Positions 11,530-21,053 of a stretch of 64,000 nucleotides of DNA are shown one piece after another. The notes beneath the pieces were generated by a model, which was given only the letters and a program-made list of their open reading frames with translations, did no database searches and had not been told where the DNA came from. This DNA comes from Bathynomus jamesi (Eukaryota > Arthropoda > Malacostraca > Isopoda > Cirolanidae), in assembly GCA_023014485.1 (NCBI GenBank), contig JAJOZX010000197.1, forward strand, positions 62,001-126,000. Reading direction: 5' to 3'. Numbering within the stretch: position 1 is the stretch's first letter; each line of letters opens with the position of its first letter. The position numbers and the translations under genes are program-made.

Positions 11530-12151
11530 GTAGTGGCAAGGGTGTTGGGTTAGTTGTCGCTGCTGCCATGAATTGTGTTCCCCTCATGTCTAAATGTTCC
11601 CTAACTTTTAGTATTTTTGTTTCTGTGTGCAGGTGTTCTATTGGTGTTGTTTGAGTGCATCCTGTAATGATACGAAGTGCGTTGTTTTGTATTGTTTGTA
11701 AGGTGTTTATGTGTGTGTTTGAGATAATGGGTGCCCAGCATGGGCTAGCATAGTCCATAACTGAGCGAATATATTGTTTGTAGATGAGTGATGTTGTTTC
11801 CTGCTGGTGTCCAAAGTTTGTGCCTGTTAGTACCCTAAGCGTGTTAAGTCTTGACGTACATTTGTTTTTAATGTCCTGAATGTGGTTTGCAAAAGATAAT
11901 GATGTGTTGTATGTGACACCTAGTATTTTGGTTCTGTGAGTGTGTGGAATGTTGATGTTGTTCAGTGTAAGTTGTGGAATTACCTGGTGTTCTTTTGTGT
12001 TGCTTGTAAGCAAGGTGATGGTTGATTTTGTGGGCGCTACTTTGAGTCTATTGTGTGTGAGCCAGTCTTGTATACTGTTTATGTATGTTTGTAGGTTATT
12101 TGTAGCGGTGTCGATGTTGTTGTGGGTGGATGTTAGTGATATCATCTGCAT
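11495..12151 (-). pseudogene. LINE-B copy 1: RT palm/thumb
   Basis: The 218-residue frame (TYINSIQDWLTHNRLKVAP, TKILGVTYNTSLSF, RSVMDYASPCWAPI, NNALRIITGCTQTTP) is the thumb after the YADD motif. The YADD itself is frameshifted at about 12150; the second copy shows SYADDITL at that point. Confidence 0.8.
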
Positions 12152-12175
12152 ATGATGATAAGGTAAGCTTGTTAT

Positions 12176-12660
12176 CTATGGGTGTTGGAATGTCATGCAT
12201 GTATAAGTTGAAGAGTGTGGTGAGAGAACAGAGCCTTGAGGGACCCCGTTCGGAAAAAGCTTGTTTTTGGATGACTTGCCATTAAATGTGACATGTGAGT
12301 ATCTTCCTGAGAGATAGTTGCTCAGCCACCTTTTGGTGTTATTGTGCATGTTTGTGTTGAGTATTTTGTTTATGAGAGGGAAGCGTGGGATAGCATCAAA
12401 TGCTTTACTAATGTCTATTGTTGCTAATAGTGTACGTTGAGCTGGTCTTCTAGAGTTGATGCCATCCATGATGTGCTGCGTGAGGTTAGTGAGTAATGTC
12501 GTGGTTGAGTGGTGAGGTCTGAATCCATGTTGAGTAGGCGATAGTGGTATGTGTGGGTTGGTGATTTGTAAGATTAGTCTTTCTGTTACTTTGGAAGGTG
12601 TGCATAGTAAAGTAATGGGTCTATAGGAAGCTGGTTCTGTTGGATTTTTTGTTTGGTTTG
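12176..12660 (-). pseudogene. LINE-B copy 1: RT fingers/palm
   Basis: RT motifs TLLATIDISKAFDAIPRFPL (catalytic Asp) and GVPQGSVLSP are read at 12176-12469. The upstream part (QHGFRPHHSTT, YRPITLLCT equivalents) continues in broken frames to about 12660. Confidence 0.78.
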
Positions 12661-13743
12661 AGTAGTGTAATAATTTTACCTTGTTTCCATATGTCAGGAA
12701 TAATACAGTGTTGGTATGAATATGTGCTGATATTGTGAGAGCTAGTATTCTTGTGGGCCCAAGTGTTAAGGTGTATGTTAGATATGTTGTCTGGTCCAGT
12801 AGCCTTCGAATTTAATGTTTTTGATGATCTTGGTGGTCTGGTCTGTATTGAAGGGTTGTAATGGTCGTTTGAGTCTGTAGGTTTTCTTGTGTCTGGCTTT
12901 GTCTGTCTGCGTGTTTCTGGTTGTTGTCTCTGTTTAAGTGACTTATCTTTGCGTAGTGATTAACTAGAATGTTAGCTTGTTGTGTGTATGTTGGGATATT
13001 ATTTTGGCTGCGACAGATAGCCGCGTGTGAGGTGTGAATGCCGCTGTTAGAGTGGGTAATGCTGTTTATAGTCTTGTATAGCCTGTATGTATCTGTGGAG
13101 TGGTTTAGTGTTGTTATGAATTCCCTGAATGTTTCTGTTTGTTTCTTTGAGTTTGTTGTTTATTTCGTGTTGAGCTGTTGTATCTGCTGCTTTATGGCTT
13201 CTGTGTGTGGTGTTTGTGTGTTATGTTTGAGGTTGTTACGTTGCCTTATGAGGTGGGCTATTTCTCTAGTGTAATTTGGGTTGTATTTCCTAATGTTGCC
13301 CTTGGGTATGTATTTGTTTGCATTATTGATAATCTGATAAATGTCTTGAGTGTTGTATCGATGTTTATGATGGGTGTGCTGTTTAATGTGGTGAATTGTT
13401 CCTCAGTCTGTATTTTGAACTGTTCCCAATCAGCTTTCTTGTAATTTCTGTAAGTGTGCCTAAGGCTGTTGGGGCAGAGTGTAGAATGTGTTGTAATGAT
13501 GATGGGCAGGTGGTCTGATGACAGTTGTTTTTCTGTTCTCCATTGTGTATGTGTTGCTAGTGAGGGGGAACAGAACGTTATGTCGGGGAGGAGTTTGAGT
13601 ATCCTGCTTGATGTGGTATGTGTGTATGTTCTTCTGTATTGTTAAGAATGAAGAGGCTGTTAGTTGTGGTGGCTATGTTGGCGCCTCTGGTTGTTGTTGG
13701 TTGTGCAGGTACCAACTAGTGTCTTTGGCGTTGAAGTCTCCTC
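12661..13743 (-). pseudogene. LINE-B copy 1: EN-RT linker, heavily degraded
   Basis: No long minus-strand frame survives. Short matches to the plus-strand copy (the ATGPDNIS-type segment near 12790-12830) and its place between endonuclease and RT show that this is the linker. The plus-strand reading frames in this G/T-rich stretch look like chance. Confidence 0.55.
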
Positions 13744-14131
13744 CTAAGATGACATTAGTGAGAGAGGCAAGATTGTGTAACTGTGGATTGTAATGGCTGG
13801 CACCTGAGGTGAACTATCTGGTGGGATGTAAAGTTGATTAGTGTGGTGTGTGTTTTGCGCGGTTTTAATGTTAACTGCCTGTATTTCTATCGTGTTATCT
13901 GCTTGGATGTGTTTGTAAGTTTTGGGTAGCATCAGTGTAGCTAATGCTTTTACGTATGTAAGTGATGAGTCCACCCCCATTACCCCCAGTACGATCTTGA
14001 TGGATCGCCGTGAAGTCAGGGATGGTGGGTGTTTTGTGTGTGCGTTTTAGTTTTGTTTCTTGTATAAGTGCTATGTGAAGTTTTGTTTGTGTACGAATTC
14101 CTAAGCTGCATGATTTTGTTTGTGAGGCCAT
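13744..14131 (-). pseudogene. LINE-B copy 1: APE endonuclease fragments
   Basis: Frames at 13895-14131 (IALIQETKLKRTHK, DRTGGNGGGLITYIRKSISY) and 13744-13980 carry the QETKL and GGGL motifs of APE-type LINE endonucleases. NINILQYNVDGLTNKI at about 14110-14160 is the N-terminal strand. The domain is broken by frameshifts. Confidence 0.72.
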
Positions 14132-14184
14132 CTACGTTGTACTGTAATATGTTAATATTATACTTCTGTATGTGTCTCATGGTG

Positions 14185-14418
14185 CTATTGTGTCTGTCTT
14201 TGTGTATGGTGACATGTGTAAGTTGTAGTGGGGCCTGGATTAGTCTTAATGTCGCCAGAGAGTAAGAGTAGTTCGGGGAGCACGCAATTGTTCCCTGTAA
14301 TTGAAAAAATAGCACGCTGAGAATAGGTCCGGCCCCGGGAGCCGATCGGCACTCTGACCGTGCCATGCAACAGGCCGTCGACTGCCAGTTCTGGCCAACC
14401 ATAGACAGCCCGCTGCAC
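14185..14418 (-). pseudogene. LINE-B copy 1: 5' coding region with 2A-like motif
   Basis: The frame reads LPELLLLSGDIKTNPGP (residues about 48-63; DIKTNPGP at 14230-14253), then stops 14 residues later. Hydrophobic residues followed by D-[VI]-E-x-N-P-G-P define 2A ribosome-skipping peptides, which are reported at the N-terminus of some non-LTR retrotransposons. Here Lys replaces the usual Glu, so activity is uncertain. The endonuclease that should follow is in another frame. Confidence 0.6.
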
Positions 14419-14520
14419 GGAGATTTGAGGAAGTTTGGCACCAGCGCGTTGATGTTTGGTTTTGACGTCACCTCTTGCGTTGACGTGTCCTGCGTGGAGG
14501 ATGCAGCCACTGTTTAGAAG

Positions 14521-15169
14521 CTTCCTCGTCAGCTGCTAACACTTTTTTCACGTTGTTCTCGCTACCTGTTCAGACGTTTTTTATAAACAAATCTCAGTTT
14601 TCTGCTCAACACGGCTCTTTCTAATTTTAAAATTGATTAGTCAAGGAAGGAAGATGTTGACTTCTATTTTGCAGCAACAGTTGATGATATTTATGTTACT
14701 TTACTGATTAATGAAAATGATTAGGCTCTTCAAGTTATAAAAGAATTCTTTCGTAATAATTGATAAATACGAAACACAAAACGTATATGCAAACAGGATG
14801 ATGATGCTTAGACTACTCAAGTTGATGAAGTTTTCTCTTTCTCATATATTGTATCAACGTAATACTGTAAATATATTTAAAGTTTCTGCATAAATAACTT
14901 GTGTTTCACAGTAAACAAAGATTTCCCTCAATCTTCTATCACATCCAACAGTCCAAGTTTTCGTCCTGGTGATGATAACCTCAATAGGCCCAAGTGGCTT
15001 CATGTTTTCCAAATGTAATGTAATGGCAAAATCTGCAAAATTCTTGCATGAAGCTCCCATATTTTACAAAATTTTTGCTTGAAATTGTGAGTTTTGCGCA
15101 ACATGAAAAATTCTTGCCCATATAATTTCATACTGTAGTCTTGTATTAATATGCTGTAGAAAGAAAATT
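14521..15169. other. No gene recognised
   Basis: AT-rich sequence between the 5' end of LINE-B and an inverted-repeat MITE. No coding or RNA signal was recognised. Confidence 0.45.
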
Positions 15170-15730
15170 CTGGTAATATTCGTTTTAGCACACATCAGTA
15201 TTTTTTGATTAAAGCATATTTTTCTGGTAAATTTTTAGTCATTTTGCATGAATCTGACATCCATTTTCTGTGCAAACGTATTTTTTGAGATATCTTCACT
15301 CGAAAATATCTAGTTTTTATCTAGTGATTTCACCATTTTTTAAACTTTTTTGCCCTCTCATTTGGTAGTTATATTCACAATATGTTGATTTTTTTCACTT
15401 CATTTAATCATCAGCTGTACATATTCATGATATGTTGTGCCCTTCAAGGTTAGGTTAGATTAGATTAGGTTATTCATTAGGGAAAGATTAAAAAATATTT
15501 TCCTGGTCAATTTTTAGTCATTTTGCACAAATCTGATATCCATTTTCTGTGCAAATGCGTACGTAGTTTTTGCGATATTTTTAAGTGAAGATATCTCAAA
15601 AACTACACATTTGCACAGGAAATGGGTGTCAGTCATGCAAAATGACTAAAAATTGACCAAAAAAATATGTTTTCATTAAAAAATACTGATGTGTGTTAAA
15701 ACAAATATTTACCAAAAATTCTCATTAATT
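15170..15730. mobile_element. MITE-like inverted repeat, arms about 130 bp
   Basis: The left arm (about 15170-15300; contains ACACATCAGTATTTTTT and TTTTTAGTCATTTTGCATGA) returns inverted at about 15590-15725. A third partial copy in the left-arm orientation (15480-15580) sits next to the right arm and forms a smaller hairpin with it. No coding capacity and no clear target duplication. Confidence 0.75.
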
Positions 15731-15804
15731 TCATTCATAATAAGAATTTTAATTTAAACTTTAGTCCCACATGTCAAGTTTGGGTAATCTGAGTCAAAAC
15801 TTCT

Positions 15805-17688
15805 GTCTGATGTGGGATCAGGAAAAAAAACCCCGGTGGAAAAAATCCAACAAGGAAAAAATCCCCCCGGAAACAAACCCCCAGAGGAAAAAATCCCCCA
15901 GAAGGATAAATAAATAAATAAATGCAGGATAAATTTATTTTTTACAAAATAAAAAACAAAAAAACAAAACAAAAGTTAAAAGTTTGACTTGTATTTTAGG
16001 GAAAATAGTTTAATATCTCAAAATGTTAAGTTATAAGCTATACCCTTAAGATAATCTAAAATTGAATATTCTTCGCATTTGTTGATAATATTTTGAATGC
16101 GAGCTGTTACATTTTTGTATTTTTTCTTCTGGTCTTGCGAAGGGTGACCAGCACAATCCTGTACTGTGTAAGTTTCTTGCAATGCTTGCTCTTTTTGCAA
16201 ACATCTTAGAAAAACCCAAATATTTGGATGGAAACATCCAATATTTGATGCAAAGCTCCTGTGCCAACCTTCGACGGCATTGTTGGTTCTGGGAAGCTCA
16301 TTCTGAGCTCTTGCATACATATTCCAAATGTTGATGTCAAACATTGGAAGTCTCCTGCTTCTCCTATTGGGTCTGCCAATGTAGGTGTCCTCGAAATAAT
16401 CCAAAATACAATAAGCTTCTTCAGGAAAATCCTCAGAAAGTTTTTCAAAAGCTTCAATCACTTTATCTGGTGGGCAAAAAGCTAAAGCTGAAATCATACG
16501 CATTTTTAAAGAAAAGTTTGTGTCATTCATATATAAGTGCGAAAGGCCTGCCCCTTGAATTTTTCGGTAGATATTTTGACATAAATGAAAAAAACATCCT
16601 TTTAAATTAGTATCAGGAAAAGCATTTTTTATACTCTTATGCATTGCCTTTTCAAAATCAACCATAATGCTCGAGGGGTTCAAATTTCCATTCAAAATTT
16701 TTAATTTTTCAAGTAACATTTTGTAGGTAGCTTCAGTTTTATTAGGTAAAAGAGCATAAATGCATGGAGTTGCTCGCCCATTAATAAATGTATGTATAGT
16801 ATATACCTGTGAAAACAATGAAGGAGTCACACTGAAAGTGCCATCCATATACCAGTCTTTGTTATTTTCTAGATGGGACAAATTATTATTTGAACCAAAA
16901 ATCAGAAGTCTGGGGCCTAATGGGCCAGAGTCAAACAATAAAAAGTCTTCATTTTTCTTTGTATGTTTGAACTCGTCAGGAATAATTAAGTGTTCTGTAT
17001 CAAGCGGTAATGGAAATGATTTCATACTTCTTTGTCTACACTGCCTTAAATTTCTTTTTAAATGCTTTATTGTTGGAAGACTTGCGGCTGCTCCTTCCTC
17101 CATCATCTCCACTTCTTGTGAAACTATCTTCCCAGGTGTGTCGTGTGTACCTTTTGCTTTCTCCTTCATGTTGTCTAAAGCCTTTAATTTTAGAACGCTA
17201 CTTGCATCTGGAGCATGTGTATGATCATTAACTCTTTGAACAATTTCACTATCTTTCACTTTAATTCTGGCTTTGCACTGTGAATTAGCACGGCGTTTAA
17301 CACATTCGAAGGACACAACATTGTTTGCTAACTCTTTCTGTTTAACGTATACATGGCCTTCAAAGCACAACTTTAAGCCACCTTTATTAGATCTTATGAA
17401 CTCCATGATGGGTATGACAACACTAAAGTAAAGTCTTAAGTAAAGTCTCAAGTAAACTATTGAAAATTCCAGAAAGAGCGAACGAACAAACGAAATATGT
17501 AAACTATTTGGGATAAGAACGAACGAATGCACACCTACGTTATTATTCAAATTATTAGCCTTCATTTCTGTTCAGCTGGGGGATTTTTTCCTCCGGGGGA
17601 TATTTTCCGGGGAATTTTTTCCTTGTTGGATTTTTTCCGCCGGGGGATTTTTTCCACCGGGTTTTTTTTTCCTAAAAGCGTCTGATGT
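15805..17688 (-). mobile_element. Mutator-like (MULE) DNA transposon, near-complete
   Basis: The element spans 15814-17679 (1866 bp) and is flanked by the 9-bp direct repeat GTCTGATGT (15805-15813 and 17680-17688), a length typical of MULEs. The terminal inverted repeats are about 100 bp and unusual: A-tract/C-tract modules of the type GGAAAAAATCCCCC repeated several times. One minus-strand ORF encodes a FLYWCH/MULE transposase. The intact ORF and exact target duplication suggest a fairly recent insertion. Confidence 0.92.
16018..17406 (-). CDS. MULE transposase with N-terminal FLYWCH-type zinc finger
   Basis: The protein is 462 residues from the Met at 17406. An upstream in-frame Met at 17565 would give 515 residues, but that extension looks like untranslated or TIR-adjacent sequence, so I prefer the internal start. 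Residues about 1-60 form a FLYWCH-type zinc finger (C-x-H-x-Y-x-K, FECVKRR, a second Cys, then the paired His in NDHTHAPD). The MULE domain follows: WYMDGTFSVTP (first Asp), SIMVDFEKAM (second Asp), GCFFHLCQNIYRKIQ, and NNAVEGWHRSF with the Glu/His region. The ORF has no internal stop. It should act on its own terminal inverted repeats. It is mobile DNA, not a host gene. Confidence 0.9.
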   Translation of the reverse strand: MEFIRSNKGGLKLCFEGHVYVKQKELANNVVSFECVKRRANSQCKARIKVKDSEIVQRVNDHTHAPDASSVLKLKALDNMKEKAKGTHDTPGKIVSQEVEMMEEGAAASLPTIKHLKRNLRQCRQRSMKSFPLPLDTEHLIIPDEFKHTKKNEDFLLFDSGPLGPRLLIFGSNNNLSHLENNKDWYMDGTFSVTPSLFSQVYTIHTFINGRATPCIYALLPNKTEATYKMLLEKLKILNGNLNPSSIMVDFEKAMHKSIKNAFPDTNLKGCFFHLCQNIYRKIQGAGLSHLYMNDTNFSLKMRMISALAFCPPDKVIEAFEKLSEDFPEEAYCILDYFEDTYIGRPNRRSRRLPMFDINIWNMYARAQNELPRTNNAVEGWHRSFASNIGCFHPNIWVFLRCLQKEQALQETYTVQDCAGHPSQDQKKKYKNVTARIQNIINKCEEYSILDYLKGIAYNLTF

Positions 17689-18180
17689 ATTGGGCATGAG
17701 AGTGTTATGGAAAAATCCATCCCTTTCACAGCACTTGTTTGACTAGTAACAGTCAGACTCCATCCATATACGTGTGGGTGGAGGGGTTGCACAGTTAAGC
17801 CTTTGTGCATTGTTATAAAAGTTATGAAAATGCATTAACCCTTATTTATGATTGTTATATTGCTCTTGGTTTGACTACTGTGCCTTTTCCTATCATGATT
17901 TGAGATTAATTTTTTTAATACTCGTTAACTTTCTCACTACTTGACAATTTTGTAGTAGCTATAAAGCCTGTTTCAGTGTGAGATTTTCTACCAAATGTTT
18001 TATATTGTGTTTCTAAAATAAATTCCTAATTTGCTCCAAGATCTTAAAATACAGTACCTTATTTTGATGAATTCTGCAAATGGTAACTCCATTGCCCTCT
18101 TGGATTTAGGCATCCCTTTAATATTTTACACATCTTGGTGATATTTTCAGGATCTGAGTATTACCTCTAATGAATATTTC
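17689..18180. other. No gene recognised
   Basis: AT-rich intergenic sequence to the right of the MULE, with no coding signal recognised. Confidence 0.5.
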
Positions 18181-18184
18181 AGTG

Positions 18185-18217
<33 letters not shown>

Positions 18218-18228
18218 GGGGGGGGGGG
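18185..18228. repeat. TA microsatellite followed by a G run
   Basis: A run of about 13 TA units, a short TATATAT repeat and then nine to ten G residues. Confidence 0.95.
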
Positions 18229-18267
18229 ATGAATTTCACAATTAAACATGTGAAATGGAATGATGCA

Positions 18268-18416
18268 AACCTACAGGGAAAAAGAAAAATGATTCCAAGG
18301 CCTGTTGTGTATTCAGAAGTACATCTCGTCAGGGAATGATTCCTTGATGAAGTGTAGGCCTACTTCTGAATACACAAAAGGCCTTGGAATCATTTTTCTT
18401 TTTCCCTGTAGGTTTG
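18268..18416. repeat. Imperfect palindrome, arms about 70 bp
   Basis: ACCTACAGGGAAAAAGAAAA starts the left arm and its inverse ends the right arm. Both arms also carry ATGATTCCAAGGCCT and ATTCAGAAGT. The middle (18335-18350) is unpaired. No ORF. The structure fits a fold-back MITE. Confidence 0.8.
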
Positions 18417-18429
18417 CGTCATATATGTT

Positions 18430-18703
18430 ACAGGGAATCTGTATAACTAGGGATTTCATGAAGGGATTTCATGAAATCCTTAAAATGTTCAGGGATTTTG
18501 TGTAAGGTTAAGTTGTGATTTTTTTTTTAAACCTCCAGGAAAATTATTGAATGCCTGGTTAGGTCAACTGTATGCCCTTGATTGGTTAGGTTAAGTTGTG
18601 ATATTTTTGTTAAAACTAACGAAAATATCATGACTTAATCTTACATGAAATCCCTGAACATTTTAGGAATTTCATAAAATCCCTAGTTACACAGATTCCC
18701 TGG
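18430..18703. mobile_element. Palindromic MITE (GGTTAGGTCAACTG family), copy 1
   Basis: CAGGGAATCTGTATAACTAG starts the element and the inverse, CTAGTTACACAGATTCCCTG, closes it. Inside are GAAATCC repeats and GCCTGGTTAGGTCAACTGTA followed by GGTTAGGTTAAGTTGTGAT. The core also occurs at 10747 and 25683. It is non-coding. Confidence 0.8.
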
Positions 18704-18761
18704 AACTATATATGTGATGAATAAAAAAATTGTATATACTGTATATCAGGGTGGATAATGA

Positions 18762-20183
18762 CCTTGAAAACCTTGAATTTCATGTTAGCCTTGAAAACCT
18801 TGAATTTCATGTTAGCCTTGAAAACCTTGAATTTCATGTTAGCCTTGAAAACCTTGAATTTCATGTTAGCCTTGAAAACCTTGAATTTCATGTTAGCCTT
18901 GAAAACCTTGAATTTCATGTTAGCCTTGAAAACCTTGAATTTCATGTTAGCCTTGAAAACCTTGAATTTCATGTTAGCCTTGAAAACCTTGAATTTCATG
19001 TTAGCCTTGAAAACCTTGAATTTCATGTTAGCCTTGAAAACCTTGAATTTCATGTTAGCCTTGAAAACCTTGAATTTCATGTTAGCCTTGAAAACCTTGA
19101 ATTTCATGTTAGCCTTGAAAACCTTGAATTTCATGTTAGCCTTGAAAACCTTGAATTTCATGTTAGCCTTGAAAACCTTGAATTTCATGTTAGCCTTGAA
19201 AACCTTGAATTTCATGTTAGCCTTGAAAACCTTGAATTTCATGTTAGCCTTGAAAACCTTGAATTTCATGTTAGCCTTGAAAACCTTGAATTTCATGTTA
19301 GCCTTGAAAACCTTGAATTTCATGTTAGCCTTGAAAACCTTGAATTTCATGTTAGCCTTGAAAACCTTGAATTTCATGTTAGCCTTGAAAACCTTGAATT
19401 TCATGTTAGCCTTGAAAACCTTGAATTTCATGTTAGCCTTGAAAACCTTGAATTTCATGTTAGCCTTGAATTTCATGTTAGCCTTGAAAACCTTGAATTT
19501 CATGTTAGCCTTGAAAACCTTGAATTTCATGTTAGCCTTGAATTTCATGTTAGCCTTGAAAACCTTGAATTTCATGTTAGCCTTGAAAACCTTGAATTTC
19601 ATGTTAGCCTTGAATTTCATGTTAGCCTTGAAAACCTTGAATTTCATGTTAGCCTTGAAAACCTTGAATTTCATGTTAGCCTTGAAAACCTTGAATTTCA
19701 TGTTAGCCTTGAAAACCTTGAATTTCATGTTAGCCTTGAAAACCTTGAATTTCATGTTAGCCTTGAAAACCTTGAATTTCATGTTAGCCTTGAAAACCTT
19801 GAATTTCATGTTAGCCTTGAAAACCTTGAATTTCATGTTAGCCTTGAAAACCTTGAATTTCATGTTAGCCTTGAAAACCTTGAATTTCATGTTAGCCTTG
19901 AAAACCTTGAATTTCATGTTAGCCTTGAAAACCTTGAATTTCATGTTAGCCTTGAAAACCTTGAATTTCATGTTAGCCTTGAAAACCTTGAATTTCATGT
20001 TAGCCTTGAAAACCTTGAATTTCATGTTAGCCTTGAAAACCTTGAATTTCATGTTAGCCTTGAAAACCTTGAATTTCATGTTAGCCTTGAAAACCTTGAA
20101 TTTCATGTTAGCCTTGAAAACCTTGAATTTCATGTTAGCCTTGAAAACCTTGAATTTCATGTTAGCCTTGAAAACCTTGAATT
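18762..20183. repeat. Minisatellite, 27-bp unit, about 50 copies
   Basis: The unit CCTTGAAAACCTTGAATTTC then ATGTTAG is repeated with almost no sequence change over 1.4 kb. Three units lack 9 bp (18-bp units, near 19465, 19537 and 19609), spaced exactly 72 bp apart, so a block of 18+27+27 has itself been repeated three times. Because 27 is a multiple of three and the unit has no stop in three frames, long ORFs run through it on both strands; they have no coding features. A few bases beyond the array also end in CTTGAA-type sequence. Confidence 0.97.
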
Positions 20184-21053
20184 TGCATGTCTTGAATACT
20201 GAGAGAACCTCAATTTTTATTTGCCTTCAGATTGTGCTTCAGAAAACCCCTTACCCTCAGCTCAAAAGTTTATCAACACTGTCAGGTTGACAGTACAACC
20301 AGGTGTATCTCAACACCTGAGGGAACATACAACACTTGCACATCCAGAGGTATTTTCCTTACTAATCTCCATGCACTTGAGGCTTTGACAGAATTTCATT
20401 TAAATCTACTGATGTAAGTGTAACACGGATCCCATAGATGGAATGTCACATGATTTTGTGTAGGTTAATACAAATTAACCTGACTGATTCAAACTCGGCC
20501 CCTATTGAGTAAAATGCAAGGGCACTAACCATTATTCTACAAGGTGAAAGTTAATACACAATGCTTTCACATCCAGATTTTAAATTTTTTTTTAATGCAA
20601 AATCAGGCATGATCATGTTTGGTAATCTTGCCATTGCCTCGAGTGAAGTGCAGAAAGGTTAGTATGGAAAAGACTTCTGGATACAAAATTGTGTGCTCCC
20701 ACAGATGTTGAAATATGTGCCAGGTTGTACTAACTTTTAAACTGACCATCACATTGTTCTTACGTACCAGTGATATTACATCTAGAGGGAGGCTGCTACA
20801 CAAGCTTTAGAAATGTCTTAGCCCATTCGATTCAGCAAACATATACTTATAGATATAAAAATATATATATCTCTGTAGGGTCAAAAGAGGTTAAAAATGA
20901 GGAATGGATCCATTCCATTAATTTGTGCATTTTTAAAGTATGAAACCCATTTGGGTTATGTACCAGGTATTATTTGTAACTTAGTGAGACAATGAATAGG
21001 CCTAATTATCTTTTTTAAAACCATAATGCTAATTATTAAATGTACTGTTTCAG
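20184..21053. other. TRNT1 5' flank, probably intronic
   Basis: No coding exon could be identified. The segment ends in TGTACTGTTTCAG, a good 3' splice site directly in front of the TRNT1 reading frame, so at least its right part is probably an intron. A short TA run lies at 20858-20870. Confidence 0.5.
21048..21053 (+). promoter_or_regulatory. Putative 3' splice site before TRNT1 exon
   Basis: TTTCAG preceded by a T-rich tract and followed by TTG TAC ACA ATG AAA. The frame stays open back to the splice site, and the residues L-Y-T before Met resemble L-F-T before the internal Met of human TRNT1. This supports splicing from an upstream targeting exon. Confidence 0.6.

Larger units (their letters stand above)
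11015..14520 (-). mobile_element. Non-LTR retrotransposon (LINE-B copy 1) with CAA-repeat 3' tail
   Basis: On the minus strand: a 2A-like motif (14230-14253), APE endonuclease pieces (13744-14131), RT (11495-12660) and a C-terminal finger (11035-11529) ending in stop and a CAA repeat (GTT run at 11015-11035). There is no RNase H between RT and finger, which points to the Jockey/CR1 side of LINEs, not the I group; the exact clade is uncertain. The ORF is broken. A second copy lies at 48695-53816 on the plus strand. Confidence 0.82.

Noticed and set aside
11940..14265. Several plus-strand ORFs in the G/T-rich stretch
   Set aside because: They are antisense shadows of the minus-strand LINE-B and encode only low-complexity V/C/L-rich peptides.
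16261..17231. Plus-strand ORFs opposite the MULE transposase
   Set aside because: Antisense to a clear FLYWCH/MULE protein; no domains.
18762..20183. CRISPR-like array
   Set aside because: The units are contiguous with no variable spacers, and the genome is eukaryotic.
18706..20290. Long ORFs of about 484-510 residues on both strands over the minisatellite
   Set aside because: They are produced by a 27-bp tandem unit without stops in three frames. The repetitive peptides have no domain, and the ORFs overlap on both strands.
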